A stretch of 64,000 nt of DNA from Aspidiotus rigidus (taxonomy: Eukaryota; Arthropoda; Insecta; Hemiptera; Diaspididae), in contig JAVHKY010000013.1 of NCBI GenBank assembly GCA_035079385.1, positions 2,976,001 to 3,040,000 of the forward strand, given 5' to 3'. Both the position numbers and the translations under genes were made by a program. Position 1 is the stretch's first letter, and the number at the start of each line of letters is the position of its first letter. Positions 12,005 to 23,573 of this stretch are shown in pieces. The notes under the pieces are model-generated. The model ran no database searches. It was not told the origin of the DNA and worked only from the letters and a program-made list of their open reading frames with translations.

Positions 12005-12313
12005 TCACTTAAAACCTTCCAAATTGTCAATGAATGATAAATAATCAAACTTTTTATTACTTCGATTTTCTTTTTGTTCATCTGTTTTTATGAGTATATT
12101 ATTATTATTATTATTATTATTCAAATTTATACGAACTTTTCCTGTAGAATCTTTATCAATTTTATTATTGCTCTGTGATAAAATTTTAGTTTCAGGTTTT
12201 TCAAAAACACCAAAAGTGAATTGTCCATTTTTATCCCGATTAATTTTTATAGTACTCATATTTCTTCTATGAGGGATATCATATTTTATTAGATATTTAT
12301 TAATAGTTTTCAA
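12005..12313 (-). CDS. Hypothetical 102-aa ORF in an AT-rich island
   Basis: Starts MKTINKYLIKYDIPHRRN and carries a poly-Asn run from an (ATT)n tract. Composition is far more AT-rich than the recognised genes. No family recognised. The Asn run may be microsatellite expansion in a pseudogene. Confidence 0.25.
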   Translation of the reverse strand: MKTINKYLIKYDIPHRRNMSTIKINRDKNGQFTFGVFEKPETKILSQSNNKIDKDSTGKVRINLNNNNNNNNILIKTDEQKENRSNKKFDYLSFIDNLEGFK

Positions 12314-12613
12314 GCTTATATCATATTTCTCCCTAAAAGATTTTTTGATTTTTTTGTATTATTTATAAAATCATATTCCCTCATCAATTTGATTAGTAAT
12401 TGTGATGGGAAGTATTACTTTCACGATCTTTTATTTCTTTTTCAATAATTCCAAATAAAATACTTGCATGGTGATGATATTTATTATAAATTTAATGTAT
12501 TTTCTTTCTCATCTTTTAACAAGTATATGACAATAAGTTCTAAATTTAGTCAACCTTTTTTTTAAAATGATTATTGGAATTTTTCTATATAGATAATAAT
12601 TGAATTTCCCAAA

Positions 12614-12784
12614 ATGAAGATATATGAAGAAGAATATGAAGAATATTACAATAAATGTAGAGATAGGGCAAGAGAGAGAATAAGAGAAAAAGATAGAAAG
12701 ATAGATACACATATTAATAACTGTGAAAAATCACCAATAAGAGAGGATGATTTTGAATCAGATATTAACTCAGAAGAGGATTAA
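12614..12784 (+). CDS. Hypothetical 56-aa Glu/Arg-rich ORF in the AT-rich island
   Basis: ATG at 12614 begins MKIYEEEYEEYYNKCRDRA and ends DDFESDINSEED. It may be a 3' exon, since CTATATAG lies just upstream as a possible acceptor and the frame is open back to it. Its last codons form an inverted repeat with the end of the neighbouring minus-strand ORF. Unknown function. Confidence 0.3.
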   Translation: MKIYEEEYEEYYNKCRDRARERIREKDRKIDTHINNCEKSPIREDDFESDINSEED

Positions 12785-13047
12785 TTTTCTATATAATTTA
12801 TCTCAACATTAGATTCAAAATCATCACAAGGTAGGTTTACATTTTTTATTTCTTTTTCAATAATTCTTGATAAAGCGCTTAAATGAGCGATAATATTCAT
12901 CATAAATTTACTATATTTTATTCTTTTATCTTCAGGTAAACGATGAATTTTATCTGATAAGGGATCCATCAATGTTTCATATTTTGGTCTTAATCTTGCA
13001 ACTGGATCTTTAAAATATGGTATAATATTTTTGAAATCAAATTCATT
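12781..13047 (-). CDS. C-terminal fragment of an unrecognised Lys-rich protein
   Basis: The minus strand reads NNEFDFKNIIPYFKDPVARL, then RPKYETLMDPLSDKIHRLPE, then IIAHLSALSRIIEKEIKN before stopping at 12781. The reading continues upstream of the first Met, so this is a fragment or last exon. A decayed second copy of the SRIIEKEIK segment lies on the minus strand at about 12430-12530. The sequence looks protein-like and unlike its surroundings. Family unknown; a transposon or viral remnant is possible but not shown. Confidence 0.4.
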   Translation of the reverse strand, partial: NEFDFKNIIPYFKDPVARLRPKYETLMDPLSDKIHRLPEDKRIKYSKFMMNIIAHLSALSRIIEKEIKNVNLPCDDFESNVEINYIEN

Positions 13048-13376
13048 ATTAATCTAACAGAAGAACCTTCATAAACCTCCATTTATATTGAATAAATTTT
13101 TAAATAGAAAAGTTGCTTGAAAAAAAGTGGGATGAGAACAATTAATTGAACAAGAAAATCTGGTCACGTTTTTTGGCAAAATAAAAGTGTTGAGCGTACT
13201 GAAAATTGGTATGTAAAAGTGAAGAATTTTTGGAGCCTTCAAAAGTAAAGAAAATTGAATGAAAAGTTCAGGAATCTATAACTGTCCTAGAACATGGAAC
13301 TTGAGTAGTTTTGTGAATCGATTAAAAGTGAAGAAAAATGAGTAAAAAAGTGAGAAATTCATAACTGTCTTAGAAA

Positions 13377-13729
13377 TCCAGAACTGTCCTAGAAAGCCAT
13401 AAAATCCAGAACTGTCCTAGAAATCCAGAAATGTCTTAGAAATCCAGAACTGCCCTACAAATCTAGAACTGTCCTAGAAATCCAGAAATGTCTTAGAAAT
13501 CCAGAAATATCTTAGAAATCCAGAACTGTCCTAGAAATCCAGAAATGTCTTAGAAATCCAGAACTGCCCTACAAATCTAGAACTGTCCTAGAAATCCAGA
13601 AATGTCTTAGAAATCCAGAAATATCTTAGAAATTCAGAACTGTCTTAGAAATCTAGAATTGTCTTAGAAATCCAGAAATGTCTTAGAAATCTAGAAATGT
13701 CTTAGAAATCCAGAACTGTCCTAGAACAT
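13377..13729. repeat. 19-bp minisatellite with 114-bp higher-order repeat
   Basis: About 18 copies of a 19-bp unit such as TGTCTTAGAAATCCAGAAA, alternating with the variants TGTCCTAGAAATCCAGAAC and TGCCCTACAAATCTAGAAC. The rare variant TGCCCTAC occurs at 13451 and 13565, 114 bp (6 x 19) apart. The variants between them keep the same order, giving a higher-order period. Confidence 0.9.
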
Positions 13730-13744
13730 ACATTACCCCTCTAC

Positions 13745-13960
13745 TGGTACATTGGAAACCAGCAAATCGATTTGACGTCGATATCCAGTCGTTTGCCGTC
13801 GATTTACGGTCGGCATATCCCGGGACTATTTCGACTGGAAATCGACGTAAAATTTGTGTCGATTACTTATTAAAATAATGGGTCGACATGACATCGATTT
13901 GATGTCACATCGACGTCGATTAAGAGTCGACATGGTTCAACGATTAATTGCTGGAAGTCG
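13745..13960. repeat. TCGAC-rich repeat, second copy
   Basis: Same degenerate family as 3596-4520: GACGTCGAT, CCGTCGATTTACGGTCG and ACATCGACGTCGATTAAG within about 200 bp, directly next to the 19-bp minisatellite. Confidence 0.6.
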
Positions 13961-15898
13961 TTAATCTTTCATCTTTCATTATGTAGTGTGATGGCGATTT
14001 TCTATCTAATTTAAATGAAAAAATAGGCTTCTCCCGGACAATTAAATTCGAGCAAAAAATGTCGTCTCGATCAAGCCAGCTCTATGAAAACAAAATAATT
14101 AATCTAAGCTCCTTTTTTCATTTATTAAATTAAATCACTACATTATATGAGGACGTATTTTTGCGGAGACCATGATTTTTAGACGTTTCAGTTCATTGCC
14201 GTTTTTTTTCTTCTTGTTTTTTGCATGGGATTTTACCCATTTCCGTAAGAAGGGCCTCCGCGTCATCTCTTCTCTCCCATTTCCTCTGAATTCAATATTC
14301 AACAGATCGACAATGTATTATTGCATCTTACAGAAAAAGCGTTGCTCTTCAATTTTTGTTCTTACACTTTTGTTTAATATTTCCTTGCGGAGGCCCTTTT
14401 TATAGATATATCCTCATATGCAAGCTTACAATTTTTAAAATAGTGCCCTATCATTACCGTACTAAGGACCTACCGTACCTACTCAAATTGTGTATCCGAA
14501 AATCAAGGGTAAGCCATCATAAACCACCCAGAAACAGTTCTGGGATAGATACCTATATACCTACATAAGCTTATTCTTGGGATTAATTGCGTTGGTTCAT
14601 TCATCTTCGCATTCTTTCCAATGTTAGCAAAAGTATGTACCTATTGGGTTTGATAAATCATATTTTGTTTCACGCTATAAACACCCGACGACAAAATAGG
14701 TATCGCTCATAAACCTTTCAATCTTTCACCTCAAGGAATAAAAATTGACCGAACAGCAGGAAACGAATACAACCTAAACAAATGAATTTGTCGAACGTTT
14801 CCCAGAAGAAAAGAAAGAAAGGAAAAAAAGTAGGTAGTTTCTCAAAAGCAATTTTATCATAGATACTTTGAAAATGCCCTCATAAAACCCGAGTTACGGG
14901 TTGACCAAACGAGGAAATACTTCGTTATACGACAGAGTTATTCCACAACTCATAAGGTTATTCCCTCAAATCTCGAACTTTACTTCAACTCTGCAAATTA
15001 CACAACTAATCCTCAAGATACTTTGGATTTACGCGGTCAATACTAATCTATCTGAGCGTATATATAAGAGGAGTGTGGCACAAAAAATGCAAACGCAATC
15101 AAGATTGTAAATTTTATCAGAGAGAATAAAGCTTACCGTATTTGATTTCTCCTGCAGTATCTTGGATAGGTATATTATATTATTGAAAATAATTAGTAAA
15201 TGAAGTTTTTTTTCCTTTCTTTCAATACTTGTTCCAAATTTAAAAAAAAATAGGTATATTTTATACCGATAATCTTTAGCTTCTATCGGTTTTGAAAGAA
15301 TCTGCCACAAATTATCAAGTAAAAATGAGAACGTAGTGTACCGCTCTGGAAGTAATAAGTACCACGAAGAAAGAAAATGAAGAGCCATACCTCACTTGGC
15401 GAGTGATGAGAGATTTAATCAACATTATTATTGCTCAATTAGAAGTGGAATTACAAATTTTGTATTTTCAATAAAGTTTTCATGTAAGTAAGGTGTGAAC
15501 ATTTTAATCGACCTATTCATCAATCTGACTCTTGTCCAGAAACAGGAAGAATGACATTATTTTTATCAAGAATTTACAAATACATATATGTGGATTGAAG
15601 AATGTACATGTCTGGTGAAGCTGAGTGGACTTTTCAGCAGTAATTATTCTCGAAACATCGGATGAACGGTGTCCATCAATGTAATCTTTAGGACTCCTCT
15701 AAGCTGGATCAGTATAATAATTATTGTATTTCAAAACCACCTCTGTGTAGGTCGCTTTTTGTGTGAAGGAAAAGTATACTCAAGTAAGTAATGAAATCTA
15801 GGAAATATTCAATTATCACCATTCCTAATTTTAAATTTTAAGGAGGAATACCTATAGGCGGAGTTGTGAATTAAAAAATTTTAGCAGGTCAGTAAACA
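13961..15898. other. Intergenic, no supported gene
   Basis: Only short ORFs without splice or family support. One ORF at 14172-14405 is largely poly-Phe/Leu from T-rich sequence. The stretch at about 14144-14420 begins and ends with inverted ATATGAGGA, too little to call an element. Confidence 0.4.
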
Positions 15899-16378
15899 TT
15901 AGGGATCGGAATAGAAACGAAAAAACTGTTTCAAAAATCGCAATACTTGGCACCAAAAACAATCCCAAAATAATTGAGAAAAAAAAAAAAAAAAAAAAAC
16001 TGTTCTAGAAAACTAAAATGCCGAAACCGAAAAAAAGAACTACAAAACAACGTTTTCATGTGTTGTATAATTTTTTACTTCTTACCAATAAAATTTATTT
16101 CCACTACTAAATCCTGTTGTATGATGATCGATGACTTCAACTTCAACTGCAGCAATATATGTACTTTTTTTTTCAGAAGAGCATACTTTCCCTTCAAAAG
16201 GAACATTAAAAAGTTTTGTTCTCTTTTCTATCTCTCAGTTTTATGAAAACCGAAATTTGAAACTGTTTCCCACAAAATTTATGGATTAAAAATCCTCACT
16301 AGAACCGAAACTGAAAAAAATTTGGTACCACCAAAACCGAAGAAACCGTTTTTAATTCTTTTCGGTTCCAATCTCTAA
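15899..16378. mobile_element. Possible degenerate hAT-like non-autonomous element
   Basis: Left end AGGGATCGGAATAGAAACGA and right end (inverted) AGAGATTGGAACCGAAAAGA are imperfect inverted repeats of about 35 bp. The interior repeats GAAACCGAAA-type words. The AGGGATYGGAA start resembles hAT termini. No matching 8-bp target duplication was found, so the call is tentative. Confidence 0.4.
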
Positions 16379-17762
16379 CAAGTGAAACACCTACTAGGTA
16401 TTCAAAGTTCAGATAATTTATGAAGATTTTATAAACAAGGGAAGATAACGGGTAACTCATTAAAAATGATCTAACCGTCCTCAAATTACCTAATATATTA
16501 TCCAAATTAAATCAACATATTTGAAGTGTAACTAAAAAGGTGTAAAATAAAAATATATGTGAAAGTAACGAAAATTGTCCTAGAAAAAAAAAGAAGAAAT
16601 GCTCGAAGGAAATTTAGGTAGGTATTGGGCGATGTTCCCTCTGCACTGAATTGTGGTATGCCTGTCTCTAGGTAACAGACCAGAATGCTTTACAATGAAA
16701 TTAGAAACGTCACCAAAAAGCGAGATTTATATTCGCTCTCATGGAAAAAACACTCAAAAGACCCATTTAATCTATTATCAATATTTGATTCCAGGTTCTG
16801 AGGGAAGAAAAAAAAAAAAAAAAGTAATAATGAATGTATCAGAAGAGTAAATGATTCTTTGATTTTTTGAATCCTATCTCTCGCGTTATAAAATACTGAT
16901 TGAAGTGCATTACGACCATTATTGTAAAACCTTGCCGCACCAACACCAAAATGTTTATTGTATTGGGATGTAAAAACACAGCAATATTTTGTCGTTAATT
17001 GTAATAACAATCGCAGAGAAAATAATTGCTAAAAATAAAATTGCTGCTGTGATCTGTGAAGCATCGGTTTGAGGGAGTTGATTCTATATTACTGAAATAC
17101 ACTAACTTCCGAAAAGTTAAAAACAATAGATACCCAAAAAGATTTCGGCGTCTATTATTACTCGTGTAGATCTTACAAATTCGTACAGGCATTCAATACG
17201 ACAGTACAATTTTTCTGGAAGTAGCCTCTGAACTCTGAAGAGGACACTTTCAAAGAAAGAAGTTTTAAACTTGAAGGTCGACGCTAGCTCGTCCGCATAG
17301 TCGTCGCGTCAGCCCGTCAGGCATTCAGCACGAAGCACTACACGTATATCTGACTGTACCGCCAGATAGCAGCATAGACTCACTGATCTTGGGAAACAGG
17401 TGATAAATATTCACGACGAGGGCGGAGCGACGAAGGGATGTTCATCAATGATCAGCTGTGTAGTTCTCTCATCTCTGGATCTTATATTTTCGGTGTACCT
17501 AAGTACAAAGTACCCATTTTAATTTTCAAGACATGTCGAGAATCTTATAGACGGTACTACGAATGTACAAATTTCCATCACTCGACGAATTTTATGTTAC
17601 TCGTCTTCATGATAGTCTTATAGTTCGAATTTCTAACGCGTGTCCCAGTTTTCACTGCTATTCTATCAGAATGTACGAATTATGATTTTGAATTTCATAT
17701 AGCCTACATGTACCGTCATTGTTGAAACTTCACGCTCCATCAGTTCAATTGATTTCTTTCAG
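16379..17762. other. GLTP: Intergenic and probable GLTP 5' region
   Basis: GC content rises locally at 17270-17430, with many CpGs. AAACAG followed by GTGATA at about 17398 could be the donor of a noncoding first exon, since the first GLTP coding exon begins with a 3' splice site at 17761-17762. No TATA box was confidently assigned. Confidence 0.35.
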
Positions 17763-17776
17763 ATAGTTGGCCAGTA

Positions 17777-20287
17777 ATGACGACGGTGAGGAATAATGAA
17801 TTCTTGAGCATCCATCCGTATTTCCCAACTTCTGTCGAGGAGTCTATAGATACCATCGAATTTCTGGACGCGTCAAGAGGATTAGCATGGTTAATAGGTT
17901 AGTAAGACGTGGACTATGTTGTACAAAATACGCCTCGTATTGCAACCATAAGGCCACCAGAGTGAATACACATTTATGTATTCCTACACTCGCCTTTTAA
18001 TATGAAATGTCTCCTTCCAGAACAATTTGGTTTCGGTTTCGAAGTTGTCAAAAATGATTTTTGTGGAAATATCGAGGTAATGGCAACTCCGTGTTCGTAA
18101 CATTTAAGAATTCGTTTCCTGCTGGGCGTGACGCGCACGACAAACACTTTTCGGTTTTGTTACAGAAACTTCACAGCAAGTATAGGGATAACATTAGCGA
18201 ACATGGATGTCTCAAGAAAATGTTACTGATCGAGAAAAAACGAGGTGAAAACTTTGCGACAGAATCTTTGCTGTGGTTACGAAGGTAAAAATAACATTCA
18301 TTGCTACAGATCTGTTTGTGGAACGAGTGAGTGTCGCACATCGTGCGAGAATATTGTAATTTTACATGTATGGTTGTGATTCGTCACATTAGGGAATTTT
18401 AAAAACGCATATGTATTGTTTAATTTAACGGCTCTACCGTCTTTTTAACACAAAAATTTATTGATTACGCTGACGTTTCGAGGGATATACATATTTACCG
18501 TCACATTGAAGTTTTAAGTTTCTGTTTTAAAAACGCATTTTATCAAACTGTATTTCGTGTTTTGAGATGAAAAACACCAACTAAATGAGTCATTAATTGT
18601 TCCTAAAACGTACCAACACTCAAATGAGTGGCATCTACAAAAAAAATAGAAAAATCATTTTCTTACGTGCTACAAATTTAAAGCTCCGATTCAGTGACGT
18701 GAGTTCTAAATCCTCGCGCGAATACAATAGGCCTATAGTTCAGCTTTCAGTTTTTTTCAAAATACATGTTTCGTGTAAACTGAAAAGAAAGATTTTTATT
18801 TCCAAAAAATGCGATAATTTGAACGCCAATTTGAGTATCTATGAGGAAAAGAAATGAAAAAAAAAAATTACCCGATTAAATCATAGATCTGACAAGGAGT
18901 ACAAAATAGGTAATCGACGAACCAATTTAATTTTTGTTCGAATACTCAATCTAATTAGTAGCCTAATCGACTCCTGTAGTTCGTAAAATGCGCGTAAAAT
19001 GTCAAAAAAAGCCTTTTTAAAAATACTTTGAGTTGTCGTTTTCTTGATTACCAATATCTGCCTGTAAAAGGTATCATCAATTCGATTCAATGAATTTCAG
19101 TTATGATTTTTTCTGTACTATTATCACTCGAGAAAAAAAAAACGAGCACTCATCTTGACACTTTCATTTTGCAGAGGTCTTTCGTTTATGAGCTCGTTTT
19201 TGCAAATTTTTCTGGAAAAAGAACGCGAAGGAATAAACGACGAGAATCTGAGCGAAGTCTTACGATTGGCATATAATCGCACATTGAAACCGCATCACGG
19301 TCTCGTTACTAGAATATTATTCAAGGTACGGCATTATGAGAATTTTTTCACCCATGACATGTGTGTACGAATTTAACTGACCGAGCTTCTGCAACAAATA
19401 CCTACCTTTTTCTATAGTGCTCCAAAAACCATTATCATTAGTGTTTGTGACAGGATGTTTATGATATGATCGGATATATACTTAGTGTTCATGATTATTC
19501 TCTTCCCGAGCATTTGTCAGATTTTTTAGGATTTTCTTTTCGGAAAATTAGTGAGGTATTACACCCGTCCGTTCTGATTATCCCGAAAATTTAATTACTC
19601 GAAAATGATTTACCCGAAACCAAAATGCCCAAAAATATGTTCATTCTCGACCATCTTGTCTTTTTCATCGTGACGACCTAGAGTTCGATTTCTCGTCGAG
19701 TTTCAAGTTTTTTCAGGTGCTGCTCTTTCCAACGGTTATGCCAAGAAGTAGGATTATGGAAATGGTGGTAGTTTTTGTGGTCATATACTAGTGTGAAAGC
19801 GAGATCGATAATATTATATTCCTAACTTTTGGTAGCGCGATCAATCACCTTGCGTTCCGAATGATCAACATGGCCTACAATCCGAATGAAAGTGATTTAT
19901 GATCTAATCGACGAGAAAATTTGAAGAATTCTTGAAAAGATACACAGGAGTCCGATCATATTAATTAAGTTATACGTATTTGAGATCAAGAAAATTAGAA
20001 GAAAGAAGAACACATTGCGCTTGGGTTAAACAGTGATTATAGAAACAGTAATTTTCGAGTCTCGATTTGAAGCCATCTTTGAAACATACGTGGTTATTTT
20101 CATATTTCAGGCTTTATGTAGCCGATGTCCTAAGCGGTCTCAAATCCTGGAAATCCTCGGTTGCCCTTCAGAAGGTTGCACAAACACTTTTCATTCCATG
20201 CTGGACGCTTATCTGTCGAATTTATCGTTAAATTTAGAAATATTAGTCGATTTTCATCGCAGTCACGATATACAGCCATATTATTGA
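17777..20287 (+). CDS. GLTP: Glycolipid transfer protein (GLTP family), complete, five coding exons
   Basis: Coding exons 17777-17897, 18021-18076, 18166-18284, 19175-19325 and 20111-20287 join in frame to 207 aa, the usual GLTP length (human 209). GLTP is a cytosolic all-alpha protein that moves glycosphingolipids between membranes. The N-terminus has FPTSVEESIDTIEFLDASRG. Residues 51-60 (KNDFCGNIEK) carry the headgroup-binding D53, N57 and K60, with the spacing of human D48/N52/K55. Residues 90-101 (ATESLLWLRRGL) place W96 at the stacking tryptophan. LKPHHGLVTRILFK places H140 exactly as in human GLTP. The tryptophan following this histidine in many family members (HGW) is Leu here. The coding exon has its own 3' splice site upstream of ATG, implying a noncoding first exon. 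AATAAA is at 20597. Ceramide-1-phosphate transfer is an alternative specificity. Confidence 0.9.
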
Positions 20288-20596
20288 AGAATTCATTCTG
20301 TCATGTTCTTTTTGTTCTTCGTTACTTACGTTATATTATATTCTGTGAAATCATTTTGAGAGATCATCATTATTTTTCATGTTATTTTGTATCTTTATAT
20401 TTTTCATCGTCGTTCTTGACAAGATTTTTTGTTATTGTATACACAGAAACGGTCGGTTGGTGTGTGATATAGTCGTAAAGTTACCGATAAGCCATAGCGT
20501 ATCATCTATGTAATTAATTTAAATTAGATTTGGCGATAGCCTAGACCTGTACGAGAATGGTAAATGAAATTGTCTAAAGAAAGATTTCATTGCTGC

Positions 20597-20602
20597 AATA
20601 AA
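20597..20602 (+). terminator. GLTP: Possible GLTP polyadenylation signal AATAAA
   Basis: AATAAA lies about 310 bp after the GLTP stop codon in an AT-rich 3' region. Not confirmed by any cleavage-site evidence. Confidence 0.35.
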
Positions 20603-21782
20603 AAATTTTAAGAAGCAAATTTGAAGTTTATATGGCGCCATCAAATACTCCGCAGAAAGCAAGTTGGATATTTCGTTCTCTTGTCGTCTTGGCTGAAAGA
20701 TGAATAAAGATTTCGAAGAATTCTTCCGAGGCCAAATCGAATCAAATAAGAAGCGTATGAAACGATTTCTCTTGTTTTCTTAGCGAGTAATCGATATTTT
20801 TTTCTACGTTTTCCAAAGTGTTACAGTACCACATTGCGTCTCTTCATCCAGGAGTTACTACCATTTATTGTGAAAAAACAAATAATTGTTTAACTAGTAT
20901 TCTTAGAGCGCATAATCGTTCAGAAAACGTTCAGACAAAAAGAAACAGATTATTTTACTCGTATTTCAGGTCTTTTTTAAGGAAACCTCTTGTGCGAGTA
21001 TGAAATTTTTATCAAAATAGGTATCCAGTAAAATTCATTATTCAAGGTAGGTACGCGGTGAAATTCATCATCCCTGGATTTTATAGATTTTTTCAAGCAT
21101 TTTAATATGTGATAGATGCAACTAACCAATCTGCCCAGAAATTGATATCATTTTCACAAAAAATTACAATCTGAAATCTAGCCTCTCTTTGACCCAATAT
21201 AATTACCAACCCCTGCCAATCTAGAAGTTAAGTTACTATCATTTACTCTGAAAAACGAATAATACTTCACCTAGTATTTTCCGAGCAAACCACTCACCAA
21301 TCTGTCAAGAAATTGATATCATTTAAAAAAAAATCACGTAGGTACTTAACAAGCATAATGCTGTATAAGACACATGTTTTTTGTTTCTTGAAAATAGAAT
21401 TCTGAAATATATGAACAGTTTGATAGTGATACTCACGTAAATATGCAATATAATCAACATTAAATGAAAGTAATCATTTAAATAAATACAACAATAACTG
21501 ATAATTAATAATGATAATATTAATAAATTGAGCTTATAAAAAAAAGCTTAGAACAATTAATTCGACGTAAATTGACCACGTGGAAGACTTGTTTTAGGAT
21601 GTGACTTAGAATTGTGTGTTGGAATTTATTTCTGGTTCCTTCCCACACCACCAGCGGTTTCAATTTTACTTCCCTGCAGTACAGTACCTATACATATTAT
21701 GTATGGATAAATAGGAAAAATGAAAATAGAAACTGACAAAAATATGGTTTTTTATTTTTTTCAGGTTGTATTGGGAGACTTT
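20603..21782. other. Intergenic with a local duplication
   Basis: No gene seen. The phrase AGAAATTGATATCATTT occurs at about 21138 and 21320, each after an accaatctg motif, and GTTACTAYCATTTAYT recurs nearby. This indicates an old duplication of roughly 180 bp. Confidence 0.45.
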
Positions 21783-22205
21783 TCAAGCTTTGTACCCTTC
21801 AAACGACATGAGGGTTTCTTTCATGAAGACCTCAGCAGTCGGGGCAAGCAATTGGGATGCTTGGTTTTTTTTCTGGTCCATTTCGCCGTATGCCGCTACT
21901 TCTTTCACCTGTTCGTCATTTAACGGAAGGTTGTGCAACTTGACTGTTTCGCTATCTTGAAACCATTCTAAAGCCGCCTAATCCTTAATAAATTTACGAC
22001 CTCCCTTTTCTAGTTCGTCTTTGTTTTCTTGACTGTTTCGCTATCTTGAAACCATTCTAAAGCCGCCCAATCCTTAATAAATTTACGACCTTCCTTTTCT
22101 AGTTCGTCTTTGGGACAATCTCTGTCTAATTGTACATAGTTATGTGTATAAATATAATCATGATCTTCATTTTAAATGTATGGTGTCTGAATAAGGTCGT
22201 ATACA
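21783..22205 (-). pseudogene. Processed-looking pseudogene fragment with 89-bp tandem duplication
   Basis: Minus-strand reading gives NVYDLIQTPYI, a stop, then NEDHDYIYTHNYVQLDRDCP, KDELEKEGRKFIKDWAALEW and FQDSETVK. A tandem duplication (21939-22027 against 22028-22114) then shifts the frame and adds stops. After it the sequence resumes as LHNLPLNDEQVKEVAAYGEM and ends MKETLMSFEGYKA with a stop at 21783. The composition is strongly protein-like, so this is a broken gene or retrocopy. I do not recognise the family. Confidence 0.55.
21939..22114. repeat. 89-bp tandem duplication
   Basis: Two nearly identical copies (start of each: CTTGACTGTTTCGCTATCTT) with unit spacing of exactly 89 bp and a few point differences. 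It lies inside the minus-strand pseudogene and breaks its frame. Confidence 0.9.
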
Positions 22206-22440
22206 TTATGGGCACCTATCTAGTTATATAAAGCAGAAAGTTTGTCGGTCTCTTAGTCTGCCCTCTTATAACTCGAAAACCGTTCTACCTATCGGCTGGA
22301 TACTTTCGCCACTTATTAATATCATTCCAGAACAACTTTTAAGCCATAAAAGAAAATGTTGGTTCCCATAGAAAAAAAGTGACCATTTTATCTTCAGCAC
22401 AGTCTTATTTCTCAGCCATAGCTTTAATAGTCCAGCAATT

Positions 22441-22930
22441 CCAGCCGCGAATCATCAATTACCGGTACAGTAGAGTTGATTTAATTCTAATGAGGTGAAC
22501 CTGTTGGAGAAAGGGTTGAAATTTGGCCTCCCCCCTCTTAAGAACCAAGAGATCCTTGCTAATGTTGTTGCTGACTTGACAATCAGGATTGGAACTGGTG
22601 TGAACATCAAAAAAAAGTATGGTATGCAGTGCCCTCCTTCTTTGAATAGATAATGCCTGTAGTGAGGTGATAAAAGGCTTAAAGAGGAAGGTCAGGGAGG
22701 AAGGATTAACCCTTACTAAGGCAGATAAAAGTAATGCTGTAGTAATTTTGGAGAAGTCCTCCTTTGTTTCTGGGGTTTATGATGTGCTCAAACAATGTGG
22801 GGCCAAAAAATAGCCTTCTCCGTTTCCATCAGTTTGTCAAGGAGGTGAGGAAAATCATGAACAAAAATGAATGTAATATGAAACCGTGCATTCAATCGCA
22901 AAAGCTGCAGGTGTCTACTACCGGCCTACC
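22441..22930 (+). mobile_element. Penelope-like element fragment (N-terminal/RT-proximal region)
   Basis: In shifting frames the plus strand gives VNLLEKGLKFGLPPLKNQEI, later VREEGLTLTKADKSNAVVIL and EKSSFVSGVYDVLKQCG. The 'LxKGLKFxLPP' and 'ITKADKxNAVVILxK' signatures are typical of the region before the reverse transcriptase core in Penelope-like retroelements. Frameshifts and truncation show it is dead. Confidence 0.7.
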
Positions 22931-22943
22931 GATGTACCTTATA

Positions 22944-23010
22944 CAGTCAACTCCGCTTAATTGGGACGCGTTGGGCCAGGCTAGTTTGTCCCAAGAAAGT
23001 GGTTGTCTCA
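22944..23010 (+). mobile_element. Possible pogo/Tigger-type terminal fragment
   Basis: CAGTCAACTCCGCTTAATTG preceded by TA, then GGACGCG...GGGCC, resembles the terminus of pogo/Tigger-like elements. No inverted partner was found nearby, so this may be a truncated end. Confidence 0.35.
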
Positions 23011-23351
23011 AGAAACCAAACTTGCAGTAGTAAGCTCAAAATTTCAACTTCTTCTTATAGGTTCATACTCGTTCTATGAGTCAGGAACCACTTGCAATTG
23101 CTTTGTTCTTTTCGGAATTTTTGTGTTTACACAAAAAATTGAAATCGTTTTTTCATTACGTCCCCCCCGTCGTCGTCGTCGATTCTTCACCCTACTGAGA
23201 ATACCCATTCAGTTGATCTGACCTGTATTTTAACATGACGTATCGGTTCTCTTGAAGAATGTGTACGCAAAACAGATTCATTTGTTGAGAACGACTTATA
23301 TTGATTTCGTTCGCGACTCAAATCATCAAGTTTATAACGTGATATTTATTT

Positions 23352-23494
23352 TATACTCTCTTCACGTTAAGAAAGGATAGAAGTACCGGTACCGAAGTAC
23401 CTACCTTGAGAACGGAACGATCGGTTAAAATTACCCGGAGCGTTCCATTCTCGAAGTACGTATTTCTGTCCTTTCTTAACGTGAATAGAGTATA
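23352..23494. mobile_element. 143-bp palindromic MITE
   Basis: Left arm TATACTCTCTTCACGTTAAG (continuing GAAAGGATAGAAGTA) and right arm, inverted, TATACTCTATTCACGTTAAG (GAAAGGACAGAAATA) pair over about 34 bp. The inner part also pairs imperfectly (GAGAACGGAACG with GAGAATGGAACG), so nearly the whole element folds into a hairpin. Confidence 0.75.
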
Positions 23495-23573
23495 GTTCCG
23501 CAATCCGCATGTAAGGTAGTTATAGGGCAGAATGATTGGTACGCTTTTACTAAGGAACTATATAAGGTAGGTA

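Noticed and set aside
12090..12272. 60-aa plus-strand ORF rich in Leu
   Set aside because: Arises from an (ATT)n tract antisense to another low-complexity ORF.
14144..14420. Possible MITE with ATATGAGGA ends
   Set aside because: Inverted match is only about 9 bp and no target duplication is visible.
16690..17010. 106-aa minus-strand ORF (MLLQLTTKYCCVFTS...)
   Set aside because: It runs through a homopolymer (poly-Phe) and has no donor matching the downstream acceptor-like CTTCCCTCAG; no family recognised.
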